DNA of 64,000 nt from Augochlora pura. Its lineage: Eukaryota > Arthropoda > Insecta > Hymenoptera > Halictidae. The position numbers and the translations under genes were made by a program. The notes below the pieces were generated by a model. That model saw only the letters and a program-made list of their open reading frames with translations, had not been told where the DNA came from and searched no databases. The stretch spans positions 12,648,001 to 12,712,000 of the forward strand of contig NC_135773.1 of NCBI RefSeq assembly GCF_028453695.1, in the 5' to 3' direction. This document shows positions 1 to 13,510 of this stretch, one piece after another. Every line of letters starts with the position of its first letter. Positions within the stretch are counted from its first letter, which is position 1.

Positions 1-1074
1 TCCGCCCCGGTCTCCTGTCAGCAGGATACTGTGTTCTTATAAATTTTTAATGAAACTCGATTCTAGTAACTTGCACTTTATAAGAATAATACCGAGAGGC
101 TGAGTTTGTAGTAGAGAGATTCTTTACGGTATAAATTATAAAACATTCAGAACTTTCACGGGTATATATTTTTATAATAGCAACGTATTATAGTTTAGTT
201 AACAAAGTCTACATTTTGGACATTCCATGGTACATAGACCATATTGGATATTCGTGTAATGCAACGAATATTTCCAATATTCTACATGCACATGTGTGTA
301 ATACGTGTCTGCAGCAGAATTTCGATTATCTGAGTCGGGTAAGGGAACGTGAACGTTCGGATAATAGAATAAATATTTAATTACAATATTAGATTAAATT
401 TCTGCCGATTTACACAATAAATAATTTTGCTTGCAAATCGTTCGAGAATTGAGCTATTTACATAGCGGCCTTATTGATATAATAGTTAATTGTATACGTA
501 TCATTTCATTGTTTTACGTCGACTTTCTGCAACAATCGTTGACAATCCTAATTTTTTTGTGCACATACGATCTTCTATGTTATTTCACCAAAGAAGAACC
601 GTCGCGATAGGAACTTTCGTGATCCAGTACACGGAGAAATAGTTTTTTAAAGTTCTTAGGAAACAGCGGAGCACGGAGAACAAATGGCAAAGAAGGTTCG
701 AGTCGAGGGATAAAACTGTGATGAACGACAAGTGTGTAATAGCATTGACCTAAGCCGGGGATCGACCCCGTGTTGCAAAGATTTACCGTACGTGGAAAGG
801 AGAAAGTTTGGAAAAAGTAAAAGTTCCCCGAAACCCGTGACAGATATACGAACCCGTGGACGTGGCAGCAACGTCGTAACTGCCACACCCTCCATCCTTT
901 ATTTTACATCCCCGTGTCTTTTCTGCGGCTTCCTTCCTACGTTTCCAGCACTTTACATCCCCATCCTCTATTCCCTTTATCCTTTCTTTATCCTCCGAAT
1001 ACCTTTTTTCTCACCGTTACCTACTTTCATGTATACCGATTTATATATATTTTACTTTTATGTATTTGTAGGTT

Positions 1075-1195
1075 ATTACAGTACTTTATATTTTATATTT
1101 TTATTTATATATTTGTATATTAATATATTTATATATTTGTATATTTATATATTTATACATTTATATATTATATATAATATAATAATATAAATATA
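1075..1195. repeat. AT-rich simple repeat
   Basis: An almost pure A/T tract made of irregular TATTTATATATTTG-like units. Low-complexity sequence of no evident function. It creates artificial Tyr/Ile/Phe-rich open frames on the + strand. Confidence 0.8.
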
Positions 1196-2894
1196 TATAT
1201 CCCTCGAATTTTCCTGTTAATTGCAACTCATTTTCTATCATACAAATGCAAAAAGAATTTCGGCTCCTTATTTTCTGCTCCTAATTTTTTCTACGATCAA
1301 ATAATGTCTTGCAAAAGGGATTTTGTAAATAGATATGATAACCTTCTAATTATACAGTGTGTCTATTTTATAACGTACATTAGAATATCTCCGATATTTT
1401 TGCTGATATATAAAAACGTGCGACGACAACTTTGTTTATTTCGAAGCTAATAATATTACGATTCATAGTGTCTTGCTCCCAAGATTATTTTTTTCAAGTA
1501 TTAAAGGTCGTGGCTATTGTTATACACATCCTGTTTTCTAACCTAAAACTGTGGTACTTATTGAAAAAAACAAAGCACGAGTTATAATATTTTGAACTTT
1601 GAACTAAACAAAGTTGTCCTGATATTTTATATCAACGAAGATAATGAAAATATTTCGGTATGCAAGATTAAAGAAACGCATTGTATATGTACATATTTTG
1701 CAACTTTTATATCGATTCGAACGTATGTAAAGTAGTACCCTAATCGCCGGGATGATTTGCGATTATGGATTTTCTTGTAAGCACCCTGAATGTGACCTAC
1801 AAGATGACTCGTCGATTACCTTATAAATGTAAGGTATTAGCTTAATATCCTCGTCATTAAAGGACATTAAAAAGCAATTTACTTCTTCTGAATTTTATGC
1901 CTTCGCCTTTGACACAAATTTTCAGAACGATACCACTACACTCGCACTAACAATCGTAAGTCTAGACAGAGATCGATTAAACTACGAAGTTCATGCATTT
2001 ATAACTTCGTTTCCACGGTCATTAATTATCTTTTCATAAAAATTACAATTTAAGTAGTCAATGACCACTACTTTTTACGCATGACTTCTCCATGGCAAGT
2101 ATGGAGAATTATTTATTTGTAGGTGTTATTCTATATAGGTTATTTATTTATTTATTTGGAGGTGTATCGGAGATTTGGAAATTCATTTTATTTAATGCCA
2201 TATTTCTTATATCAAAGCATGGAAGAATATCGTATTATGAGTGAAAAAGTATTGTCCTTTATTAGCCTTAAACCTAACAGCTAACCATATATGATGAAAC
2301 ATCGCAGTTTAAACCAACAAATGTAAAATTCATTTAATGAAAATATAAAACCATGGTCGCGAAATATTCGAGTTAAATATCTTATCAACGTTGCTTCTAA
2401 CGATTACTGTTGTTAATTAAATCGAGTCTACGACGCCCAAATAATGCAATTTATTTTAAACCGGTCGAATTTTAAACAATGCAACGAAAGAAAATACTTA
2501 ACGATCGCGCGTAACGTTAAATTCGGACCGCGGCAACGTGTGCTTTTTTCCGAAAATAATTATTCGCAGACTCCTGGACGTTCTCCAAACGGCGCCCTCC
2601 TATCCGGGCAACGGAAACCACTGCCACTCGCAGGTTTTCACTTTCCAGCGGCGGCTAAAGCGCTCGGAAGAATTTCATCGCTGCAATTTGTCATCGGGGA
2701 TGATTCTATAAACTCGGTTATCGCTCGGAAGGAAAGACTGGATAATGGTGGCTTCCTTTTGTAATAAGTGCCGACTTGGGTCGCAATCTCCGTCAAGCCG
2801 GTTCTACGTCCGACGATATTTCGCAAGCCAAGAATGCTTGCTTCGTTAATTATTCCACCAAAGGAAGAACAATTAACGCGCGCAACCGACGACG

Positions 2895-2966
2895 CAAAAA
2901 TGTAGAGATTGAAGGAAAAATGCAAAGATTGAAGGAAAAATGCAAAGATTGAAGTAAAAATGCAAA
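2895..2966. repeat. 20-bp tandem repeat, about 3.5 copies
   Basis: The unit ATGCAAAGATTGAAGGAAAA recurs with period 20 and few substitutions (TGTAGAGATT, then TGCAAAGATT twice, then a partial copy). It is a small minisatellite with no sign of coding function. Confidence 0.85.
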
Positions 2967-5670
2967 TCGGAAAATATAGTACGTGTAATAAATACATCCA
3001 GGTACCGGATCGTATCTGGAATTAATAATGGAGAATTAACCGGCCGCGTCTAGGTTTATGATATATTCCGTGTGCTCAATAAAATTGCAAATTAGATTAT
3101 GCAAAAATCACCTTTCCCGAGTACACCAGCGTTGTCTGAATTCCGTAGCTCTTCCACGGATTCTACTTTCGACAGAATTACGTTTTCGTAATTAAAACTT
3201 CGCGTTTTATAATCATTCGCAGGATCTCCATCTCCTTCGTTGAATCTCCAGCAGCTACTCGCGTTAAACTTCAACGAATCGAAAACAAAACCCTTAGGTC
3301 TCGTTAATAATTTCGGCGGCTCACTTTCGAGACAACGAAAGCGGAAAATGTGAAATTATTTGATCCGTTTAATCAAGCGTTCGCCTCGATTAAAGAAGAA
3401 ATATTAAATCGTGTATTTAACTCGATGCGACGCCGGCGAGATTTATTATTTCTCCGTTAATTTCAGGACGGAAAGAAGACAGCGAATAATTCATTTGCCC
3501 GATACGGGGATCCGTAGGATGAATGATCGACAGGGGAACCCCCGTTCGCGTGTCCCACTTTTACGGTGCGAATTGTTTTGCGAACGCAGGCGCTCGGATG
3601 GCAATTTTCCCGGGCGTCGCGTCGAATTTATATTCAAATTTGCAAAGAACAACGTCATTATGCTGAAAACTTTATTGATAGCTTTTCCGGGAAGCGTTCC
3701 AACTCCGCCGCGGTTCCCGCAGCGCAAACTCTTTGGAAAAATGTGCTGCTCCTTGCGGAAGCTTTTCTGTGTGACGCGAGTTGTGTTTGCATTAAATTAC
3801 GGCCGACCGAAATTGCGACGAACAAAACAGCTTTATTTTTTTTTTTCCCCCCCCGAAGAACGAAAACTATTTCGCTTGGTTTCTTTCCCGTTCCCGTTTA
3901 CCTTCGCCGGCATAAATTGAATCCCGCGCGTGCCGCTTTCAAACGAACAAATTTACCGCCGCCATTTTCGAATGTTATTCTTCCTTTCGCGCATTAACGG
4001 CGAGAATTATTTCGGCTCGTCCGCCTCGAAAATTGAACGATGAACTGGACAGACGATTAACTGACGATTAACGAAACAGCTTTCGGCGAATTTCGCGATA
4101 TATATTAAATCATCCCTTTAATAATACGCAATCGATATACCATTGTACCAGGCGCATGTTCAATTTCGTTATAATTGCTCTTATCGCGTTGTCGAATCGT
4201 TCTTCTGCGATATAGCCTCGTATTTCGAAACGCTTCCACTTCCAATCACGAATCAGCTTTGCAAATTCTGCTTATCATTAATTGTCGAGAACAATGGAGG
4301 CGGTTGCTGTTACCGCTTCGATGAAATTAAATCTTTGCAAGGTTTAACTCTTTGGTGCTACGCGTACAAATGCGCAGCGCGTATTCTGGAATATTTTAAT
4401 CTCGCACGAGACATCTCTCTATTCCAGACTCTGTTGAATGTTGAATAAGAGTAGGTCATGGGTCGAGCCACGTTAAGCAACCACATTGCACGGACCTGGA
4501 TTTTTATAAAATCGTGTAAGCTTGAAAAATTCCATATCTTGAGTAGGAAACGATCTTTAATTTCTCTAGTTTGAATATTTTAAGTATAAAATATCGGAAG
4601 GCAGATTCTATCTAAAAATCGAATTTTAGTTTTTAATTAAAAGAATACTACATGAAAAATTGTGCGTTAGTTTTGTCAATTTTATGCTGAAAAAGTGTAA
4701 GTTCTAAAATTGAAAATTAATGTTTCCCTGAATATTATATTAATATTACTTTTCACAGTTGGTCATGGACAAATTGATTACTATACTAATTACAAAATAT
4801 TGGCATAGTTTCATGAAACAAATAATTACTAAAGTGTAGTAACTACAGTAATTACTGCTCTATTAATTGCTAAACTGTTCTATTCGCGAACTTATATTAA
4901 AAAACTGATATAATTACAGCAATGAAACAAAATAGTTCTTCTATAAAGTTCAATGCGTGGAACAAGATATAAATATTCATATTTTAAAGTAATTTTCCTA
5001 ATATATATTACGATATAAATAATATTATATAAACTATTAATATTACATAACCAATAATCAAAATCAGGTAAAATCAGGTTAGCGATAAACAAAATTTTAC
5101 AATTTCATTCTCTGACCTGTTAACACATTAAAATCACTGCGAGAGAAAATTACCTGTTCGGATGCAATCTTTTCAAATTACCCCATGGAAATCTGTCCTC
5201 GCGTAAAATTCGCAAAGCTGCTAATTAGTTGCAGCTTAATCAAGGTCCCCCCTCCCGTGACTCCGATCCTGTCGAAGAGGATCCCTGATTCTGTTCCCCG
5301 AGGGGGATGACGACCTTCCCCCAGTCACTCCCCTATCCCCTTGGTACCGTAACCCATCGATCCACTGATCCAGACATTTGCAACCTGTCGACCCTATTAT
5401 CGAATAGTCTCCAACCCGAAATCCGGAAATAAGCAGGCGAAAAGGGCAAAGGAGGTCTTCCGGCCTCCTTTTTTTCCTCCTTTTTTCCTCCTTCTGCCCA
5501 GCCTCGATACAAGGGGCAGGGGCGGAATAAAGGGTGCCAAGGGAGTTGCGGCTGAGGCAATGTTACCGATAAAATCGCGAGCGTATTTCCATGTGAATGG
5601 AAGCCGATAAGATCGCTGGCCTGTGATTGAATAATTATTCGTCGTCGACGATTACAAAACGACTACAAGA

Positions 5671-6843
5671 ATCTGAGTTCTAATTATTAGGTTGATGCAT
5701 ATGAAATGTCAGATGTTTAAGTGAATATATGAAACTGTATATCTTTTTTAAAAAGCTGTTGATTTAATCAAAATATGTCCCGTTTGATTTACTACACCCT
5801 TTTCAACAAGATATCAATACAGAAATGACTGTCTTAAACAAATTCTGATCTTTCGAATTAATAAACTCTGATATGAAATATTTCAGAGCGTCTTCATTTA
5901 TGTACTATTTAGCCCGTGAAAGCTCGGGCAGATTTTGAGCAGTTTTAGGACAGTGTTGTCATTACACGTTGTTCGGCTGAAGAATGTGACAGCGACCTGT
6001 CATAAATCATGTCGGGATTAAGAGAAATAGAACGAACCCTAGCTTGAAAAACGTAAACACTTGAGTTTTTCTTCTCTGACGTCAGCTCTCCTACGTTGCC
6101 AGTAGGTTCGTCCTCGGCGCGTGGCTGTTCCATTCCGAACCGCGCGAAGCATGTTGAGCAGCTCTGCGCTTGCATTTTACCACATTTTCGTAACTTCCCC
6201 TCTACCTCTCGGACGATAGAGACCCTTAACGGACCGCTGGCGGATATATCCGCCCAAGCGTGTTTACCGTTGCGGACGGCTGGCGGATATATCCGCCCAA
6301 AATACTGCGCGCTCGAATATCCGTCGTCTACAGCGACGCTCGCCCGTCGAGCGCCGCCGTACGAAGCCACTTCCACTGGAAATCTGAAATAAATCTTCTG
6401 GCTTATAGTATTTCTATCTTATGCGATAACTTGCGTTTTATTAGATTGGTGCATATGAATACTATATGCTATTTATCCTGTATGAACACTATATACTATT
6501 TAGCCCGTAAAAACTGTCCTAAATGTTTAAAATAGCGAAAGATCTATATTTTATAAAATTTTATATTTTACTTCATTTAATTTCGCAATTGTTTTGTACG
6601 ACGTATGCGTAGTTTTTGTGGGCTAAACAGTATGTAAATGGGACAGTCTGAAAAATTCCATACTACAGTTTATTGATCCGAAAAATCAGAATTTCGTGAA
6701 GACAGACATCTATGAATTAAACTCGCGTTGGGAAAAGTGTATTGAAACAAATGGGGCACATTTTGATGAAATTGATAGCTTTTGAAAAAAGATATGCAGT
6801 TTTATAATATTAAGATTATTTAACCTATTTATTAGAACCTGAG
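5671..6843. mobile_element. Foldback-type transposon remnant (copy A)
   Basis: A unit of about 1.17 kb with two long, degenerate inverted arms. The left arm (about 5671-5914) begins CTGAGTTCTAATTATTAGG. The right arm (about 6619-6843) ends as its diverged reverse complement, with AACCTATTTATTAGAACCTGAG. Inside the left arm, TTAGGTTGATGCATATGAAA follows a TA dinucleotide, which resembles a mariner-type end; a related TTAGATTGGTGCATATGAA lies at 6440 in direct orientation. Between the arms is a GC-richer core (about 5930-6380) that recurs in inverted orientation at 31393-32184. No transposase is visible. I infer a non-autonomous, Tc1/mariner-related or foldback element; the superfamily assignment is uncertain. 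Confidence 0.75.
6239..6297. repeat. Duplicated 16-bp palindrome, 43 bp apart
   Basis: The perfect palindrome GGCGGATATATCCGCC occurs at 6239-6254 and again at 6282-6297, each followed by CAA, inside the core of the foldback element. The spacing shows a 43-bp tandem duplication. The related copy at 31.6 kb has only one, shortened to GCGGATATATCCGC (31616-31629). It could be a protein-binding or hairpin site of the element; that is inference. Confidence 0.85.
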
Positions 6844-7364
6844 TTCTAATGAAACGAAAATAATACTGGAAAGCGCCATTTTCCTCCGCGTCTATTCATT
6901 CGGATCCACAATTTTTGATGCTTTGAAGCAATTTTTGGTTGATTGAAAGCAACAGGGTCAAGCGCTTCCAACGAGCATAAGTACTTTTAGTCAGGAAATG
7001 TTTATCCATGGAGTTTTAATGCTATTCATATTTCGAAGATCTCAGAGAACGACGGCACAAAAGGAGTTTAATTTCTGATTTAGTGGAGTTAATTCGTATT
7101 TAATAAAGGAAAATGTCGGAACTAAATCGAGTAAATAGAGCGTCCTGAATTTGTTAAGAATACTTGGTGAAATGGTCCTCGGCGTAATTCAGATTATAGC
7201 TTAATTGTCTTGTTATAATCAAGAATTAGTTTATATATTATATTATAATATAGTATAGTATATTAATCAAGAATTAATAGCAATTAAAATAAACGAACTA
7301 TCTAACGATTGATGAAAATATCCTCACTTAAAAACTGTCCGAACAAACGGTACAAGAAACTATA
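6844..7364. other. Non-coding spacer
   Basis: AT-rich sequence between the foldback element and the next TTAA element. It holds a short A/T run at about 7230-7265. I see no coding or RNA feature. Confidence 0.5.
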
Positions 7365-7591
7365 TTAACCCTTTACACTCGAAGCCATCTTAAGTTTAGA
7401 TCCAAAATTGCTACTTTGACCAGCTGTAGTATAGTACTTAGTATAATTAGCTATATGAGATTCAGTTTTGTGACTCGTAAAACTGTGATGCTTTTAACAG
7501 AAAGATATTTAATAATATCAACATTATTTTGTTAATTATATAACAATTCTCATTGGCGCTCCAAAGGCGCCACTCGAGTGCAAAGGGTTAA
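7365..7591. mobile_element. TTAA-flanked MITE, family 1
   Basis: A 227-bp unit bounded by TTAA on both sides. The left end TTAACCCTTTACACTCGA pairs with the right end TCGAGTGCAAAGGGTTAA as a terminal inverted repeat of about 17 bp with one mismatch. The right subterminal region adds a GGCGC...GCGCC hairpin. TTAA target duplication and a CCC-type terminus are features of piggyBac-like elements, so I infer a non-autonomous piggyBac-related MITE. An interrupted relative starts at 31289. Confidence 0.85.
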
Positions 7592-10500
7592 TAAAGGTAC
7601 TGTCCGAAATTTACTTCAAAAGTTTTCTTTTCACGTTAGAACTTTCTTTTGTTAAATCGGTACGTTTGTAAGGTCCGTACGAACAATTCTTTTAGCGTCG
7701 TCATCGGCGTAGAATGGAAAGTAACTACAGACACGTCCGATATGTAATCTCGGGGATCGCGCTTGATGTACGGCGACCAAAAAATCGATAGGCGAACGTG
7801 TTCGGGAACAGTCGGAAAGCAAACTGGGAAACGTCGAAAAACTGGGACGAGAGCGGTGTTTTCGTACTTAAACCTATTTGTTCCGATTTATCTCGATAAA
7901 AGCAGCGGTTCGACGGTGGACGACACAAGTTCCCTGAATCGAAGCACCGTTCTGATTCGACGGCTGGCTGGCTGTGGGCTACGGCCTCATCGAACAGCCG
8001 AATAAATGACGCCGGCAAGAAGGCCCGTCGCGTATCTCGCCACTTTGTTTCGGTGTCCTGTGTCGCCCGATACTTCGATGCAACTCGTCAAGAACGAAAG
8101 TCATCCGCGGGAATCCAGTCATCGCCGACGAGAATTTCAGTTTCGAGTGCCATTGTAGAACCCTCGAAAAATCGGTGGATCCAATATTGTCAACTGCACC
8201 GCGAGAGGAGAACGCGATGCCACTGAGTGGATGATTTTGTCTGCTACTTTGTAGAAGCGATTGTTTAATAACGGTTTTATGCTTGGAAGTGAGGCTATTC
8301 AATCAGACAAATGTAGCAATTGAACTGCGAATTCTGATCTATTTTCTTAACAATTTTCATGGAATAAAATGTGCTTATATTGAAAATGGTACGTAAATGA
8401 TGTAATATTATAATTAGAATAATGGAGTATAAATAAGTCTTTTGGAGATCATCGATGATTAGGTAGGAAGACTGACACTATGATCTTGAACTCAGAAATA
8501 TTTTCCAGTAAGCTCAGTAATTGAAAAATTAAAATACTATTACTGGCAAAAGTTGAGAACATCCTCTTAACATGTGATAAAAATTTTCATTGTATCGACA
8601 AAAATATTAATTCTATTTTCTTATGATTCCCATGGCTTTTATCTCTCTTTTATTTTTGTATTTCCTATATTTATTATTTTTATTAAAATGCACTAAATAA
8701 AACAATATTGCAATATTACAATGTATGATTCTTCACTAAATTACTTATCCACTTTTAATTTACCAAACGGTATATTTATATACCTACATTTCTAATTCGT
8801 CCCAAAATACATCGCTAGAACCGTGGCGTCTTAACACGACCGTTAACTAGATTGCGCATTAATTTTGCGTCCGGCAACATTTTGAAATGATTATCCGCGC
8901 GACGCGTTCCGCACGAAAATACGCGCCGCTCGAACGAATTAATTTCCAGAGGGAGACAATTTCAATGGATTTACCGAACGGATGATCGCGTATTTATAAA
9001 GAACGGGGCAACGATAAAATGAAAATTGAAGGAGGAGGAGAATATATCGCGTCCGTCAAAAATCCCCGACACAGTGGAAATAAACCTGCGGCGGGCACAA
9101 TGAGCCGAGTAATTAACCTGTTACGAACTTAGACAACAGAAACTTTCCGGGAACGAGTTATTCCGGTTTGTTCTAGCGTGGATGGTGTTTGCGTTTATTT
9201 AATAGCCAGCCGGCAGCAGGTTTTGCCTGGATATTTAATACACGGTCACGTAGGGAGACCGACCCAGGAAACGCTCTCTCAAAGAGTCGCCGCGACTCTG
9301 TCACCGGCGAGCATTAAGTATCATGAGATTACCGTCGACTTTGTTCAAAAGCAAAACAAACCGCGGGTTTTACTTATCACGCTTCGCAGAGAAAGCACCG
9401 TGAAATACGGCACGGCGATAAAAGTCAAGTTACAGACAGCGATTGCGATCGTAATCACGTTCGTTCGTGTTGTTGGATAGTGCGACTGGGCCGTTGATCA
9501 TTGCGCGAAATGAAAAATAAAAATAAAAATTTTTGTTTCGTCTTTCGAATCTTTGCTTCGTGGCATCGCTAAAAATTTAGTATATCACGTTCCAAAATGA
9601 TTTATCAAAATTTGTTATACTCGTCGAAAACTGTTAAAAATATCACAATTAAAAATATATATAGATAAAATGTACTATTATAATAACATAGAAAAATTTT
9701 CATTTTTAATTTTTAAATTTTAATTTCATTTATTTTACTGATGTTTCGAAAACATACACAAGTATTCACAATTGCGTTACACTAATAGCACAGTATTAAA
9801 AGTAACAGGAGAGTTCCGCGTGAAAATGGAAGATCGCGAACATATTGGCTTTCCTGGAAACATAATCTTCGTGTAATGCCGTGAAGCAATACAATCATAA
9901 TTTATTTTTCCGTATCGGATTACTGCACGCATTGGCAGTGGATTAAAATACTAAACTACCCTTGCACGGATAAACGTGACGAGTGAAACGAAATCAGATC
10001 TACAACCCGCTCTACAAATGATGATATTGATTTTGACAATGCCGTCCGTCGAATGTTCAATGAAATAAATCGAGAGGTATCGACGTTGAGTGCGACTGAT
10101 GTGAAGTACAACTCGGTTATATTTGATACTTTCGCGAGTAATTAATGTTCTTTTAGCGAAGAACGTGTATATATAGATCCTTGAGCTTTCGTGTGCTTCA
10201 AGTTGAAGCATGTAATTTACATTTTAAAAGTGCAGTAACCAAGTGAATTGGTTTCCAATTTTAAGAAAATAATTTTTTAAATAATAACCTGCAGACGTTT
10301 CACAGTGAACGTACGAAGCAAACATTTTCTGATATATTAACATAGCACGTTCCGAAAGATAATTTTAACTTAATTAAAGAAATTGAGACTGTAGAATTTC
10401 AATTTTGAAATAATAAAATAATGTAATTGAAATGTTATAATTTCGTAAAATTCTGATAAAACTAAATCCACTTTACTGTGTTAGGATTACTGTATTGTGA

Positions 10501-12236
10501 CCAATTTATTAATCACTGTGCCTTTAATTTGCTTTCCAGCATAATTAACTTTACCTCTATTAAATAAAGCATGTTAATTTCTTCAATTTAAAAATAAATG
10601 CTATAAAAGACTAAACAAATCTAAAAAATAATCTTTAAGTATTTAAGTATTTAATTTGAATAGTGAACCTATTCGAGAAATATAAAGTTAATTACGCCGG
10701 AGAACGAACCAAAGGCACAGCAATTGGTCACCCCGCAGTAATCGGCTCTACCCCAGAAATTCGTTTCGCGAAGGCGCGTACCTCTGATTTCAATGAACAT
10801 GTCCACGGAAAACATCGATCGCAGCCGACTATTAATTAAACCGAAAGCGTATCGACCGATCGCCGTTCGACGGGTTGCTGCTTAGCTCGCGGTGAGAAAT
10901 TCGAGTAGTCTCGGGGAACGCGATGGTTAAGTCGGCGTCACGTGCAAAGGGGGATGAATGAAAATTTGTAACCGGTTGGTTGAACAGCGTGTTCCACCCT
11001 TCCAGCCACCCCCCCTTCTAGCCGCTAACTTCCGTGCCAGAGGGCCAAGAGGGAAACGTTGAATGAAAACGGCATTGCGAATTTAACAAAGCCTGGCCGA
11101 CGCGTACGCGTTCCGGTGCGCCGCGTGCATATAATTTGCAAACGCGGATCGATAATTAACATTTTGGGAATACGGAATTTCGTAGTTCGCGGGAATATTT
11201 CGGCTCCAACTGTTCAGTAGTATGATAACCTAATTCATTTATTTCAAATCTACGGTATCAAATGGTAGGCACGGTGAAATGTTTCATTTATTTCTGTATT
11301 TGAAACGCAAAATGTTTTCCTCAAATATAACTATAATTTGTTCGTTAGGCTGGTACGGTTTTCTAAGCAATTATTTATCATTTATAAATGTTTCGATTAT
11401 TGCGTATTTAGTTGTTCAGTCGTCGTGTTTATTCATCATTGTTGTGTCGCTAGTCTTATATGTTTTCTATAAAAGTCACTGAATAAAATATTGATAGCCT
11501 TATGTAAGAAGTTTAAAAAATACGTACGTATCCAGCATTGTTAGAAGAATAGTGGAGAGCAAAATCTATTTCGTACGCACTCCGTATTTTTAAGAAGACT
11601 ATCATACAAAGGGAACTTGCTTTTTCAAAGATCGAGGTTAGGCAAACGTTTGTGGTCTCATCAGCCGCCGCGGCAAATATTTGTCGGTCGCGTTAACAAC
11701 TGTAAACAAGCATATACCGCGCTCCGCGTTTCTGATAGACTGAAAAATACATATACGAACCGAATACGTTCATTTACGCAAAGCAACTACTCCGTTTACC
11801 GTTCGGAATTGTTAATAGAGCGCGAGCTTGCAAACCAGCTGTTTCAATCAAGCATTCCGATTCCCTTTCAATTAATTGTATCGACTTGCACCGCGCACAC
11901 CGTAGAAACAATATTTTCCAATCAAATAAGGGTTTCAATTAACTTTCGTGCGCCGGAGAGAAAGAAAACTCAATTTCATTAAAAAAAAGTCGCACACTCG
12001 CGCGGCACTCTTTAAATAATATCCAGCAATCGGTCGTGTCGCTAAACGACTAAACGCATCGTTTAATCCTCCCTGTGACAAAAAAGTAAACGTTGAAGTT
12101 GTGCTCTTTGAGAAGCCGATGGAAAAAGGCAGCGAATTTTCTTGACACGCGGCTAATCGAATCGTCACTGGTATTATTTCGATCGTTTCACAAGCTCAAT
12201 CTCGAGGAAGCTTCGAAAATGTTTCAACGGTATTTC

Positions 12237-12238
12237 CC

Positions 12239-12277
<39 letters not shown>
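12237..12277. repeat. (CT)n microsatellite
   Basis: About 40 bases of CT dinucleotides with one T insertion. It produces artificial Ser-Leu or Arg-Glu repeats in overlapping frames. Confidence 0.95.
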
Positions 12278-13381
12278 GGTAGAAATGCGAGGGGCAAAGT
12301 GATAAGGCGTTGGCGACCGTGAACCGCATTGGCGTAAAGTGAAAAATTGATCACGGTCATGTTTTTCCAATCGATCCATTTTCAAAGCAGTAATAAAATA
12401 TAAATGAGCCATTAAAGCTCGACGTTATCTGTATAAATTAATTCGAGCTTAATCTCGTTTGCTCCAATTCTAATTTATCTAGAATTTCTGTCCTCGTCGA
12501 ATTAATACTATAGTAGAACATGAAATAATTTAGAATTTTTATTCGAATATAACGAATAAATTATCAGAAACTACGGTCGATTATAAAGAAATAATTGTAA
12601 GCGTTCAATCACCGGTCGACTACAATTGACATTAAATCAACCGAGCATTAAGAGTAATTATCTGAAAATGATTTTTCAATATCGCAAGACTTTGCCACTG
12701 CAGTAAGATTACGATATAATATTTATAAATTAAATAATCGCTAGGATTACCACGAGTCACCTGGAAAAACATACAGACCACGCCATAAGAATACAAAAAT
12801 TTTGTTCTTGGACACCTCGACCGGCAGCGCGACGTTAAACAAATTAAATGGGACCACGAGCACTGAGCGACGGGAAAAGAATAGCAGCGACGGTAGCAAG
12901 ATTTAATCAAGAACACGCGTAACAACAGAATTGCGAGCAGTCGTTGCACATTGTTACAGGAAATCGATGCAACAATCGTGCACTATTCTACGAATGTGGA
13001 AAAAAAAACCGGGGGAGAATTTCGAGGGGCACAATAGAAAAATTCAGCCGCTCCACCGTGGAATGAAATTTTGCTCCCGCGCGCGCGCGTGTTCAATCGG
13101 CATTTAATCGACGAACGGTAATTGCGCAACTCGTTGGACGTTGTCAAAAAGCAACGTAACCGAAGAAGCGGCCAATTAATTTTTTAGCGAAGTGTTCCTG
13201 TTTCGGAAATTAAATCGACGATGCGGTTGCTTGCTGGAAATTGCTGCCAGAGGAAGAGGCGATTTTGTTTCTCAAGGTGCTTGGAACGAAAGGCGATAAA
13301 GGCTTCACTGATTGCACGAAACGAATAACAGTGTTGTGAGAAGGGATCGTTGTTTCTGCGGAGAAAATAACAAAGTATAGT

Positions 13382-13510
13382 CAGTGGTCTATTTTATGTG
13401 TGTAGAACCACTAGTGTATATTATATATCTGTAATCACTGGTCTATGTTATATATCTATAACCACTGGTTTATATTATATATCTATAATCACTGGTCTAC
13501 GTTATATCTA
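13382..13510. repeat. 27-bp tandem repeat, nearly 5 copies
   Basis: Units start at 13382, 13409, 13436, 13463 and 13490 with an exact 27-base period. Each opens with CACTGGT or a close variant and continues into a TATATATCTATAA-like tail. The fifth unit decays into A/T-rich sequence, with one more CCACTGGT at about 13558. Non-coding minisatellite. Confidence 0.9.

Larger units (their letters stand above)
1..5670. other. Non-coding region, AT-rich with a GC-richer patch
   Basis: I see no supportable gene here. The first 2.4 kb are AT-rich, with an almost pure A/T stretch at about 1075-1195. A GC- and CpG-richer patch runs from about 2500 to 4050, and a pyrimidine-rich strip lies near 5455-5500. 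The open frames present are short, overlap each other on both strands and show no recognisable domain, so I treat them as chance. The stretch is either intergenic or part of the long intron upstream of the coding exon at 44 kb. Confidence 0.6.

Noticed and set aside
745..800. tRNA-like B-box (GGGTCGATCCC on the - strand)
   Set aside because: No A-box, anticodon arm or acceptor stem can be built around it. It could be a worn SINE fragment, but one motif is not enough.
5945..6376. 143-codon minus-strand frame in the foldback element as a host gene
   Set aside because: It recurs as part of a mobile element at 31.7 kb and has no known domain. It is kept only as a finding about element conservation.
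11279..11482. 67-codon hydrophobic frame that could be a small membrane protein
   Set aside because: It lies in T-rich DNA where hydrophobic codons arise by chance. There is no homology I recognise and no supporting signals.
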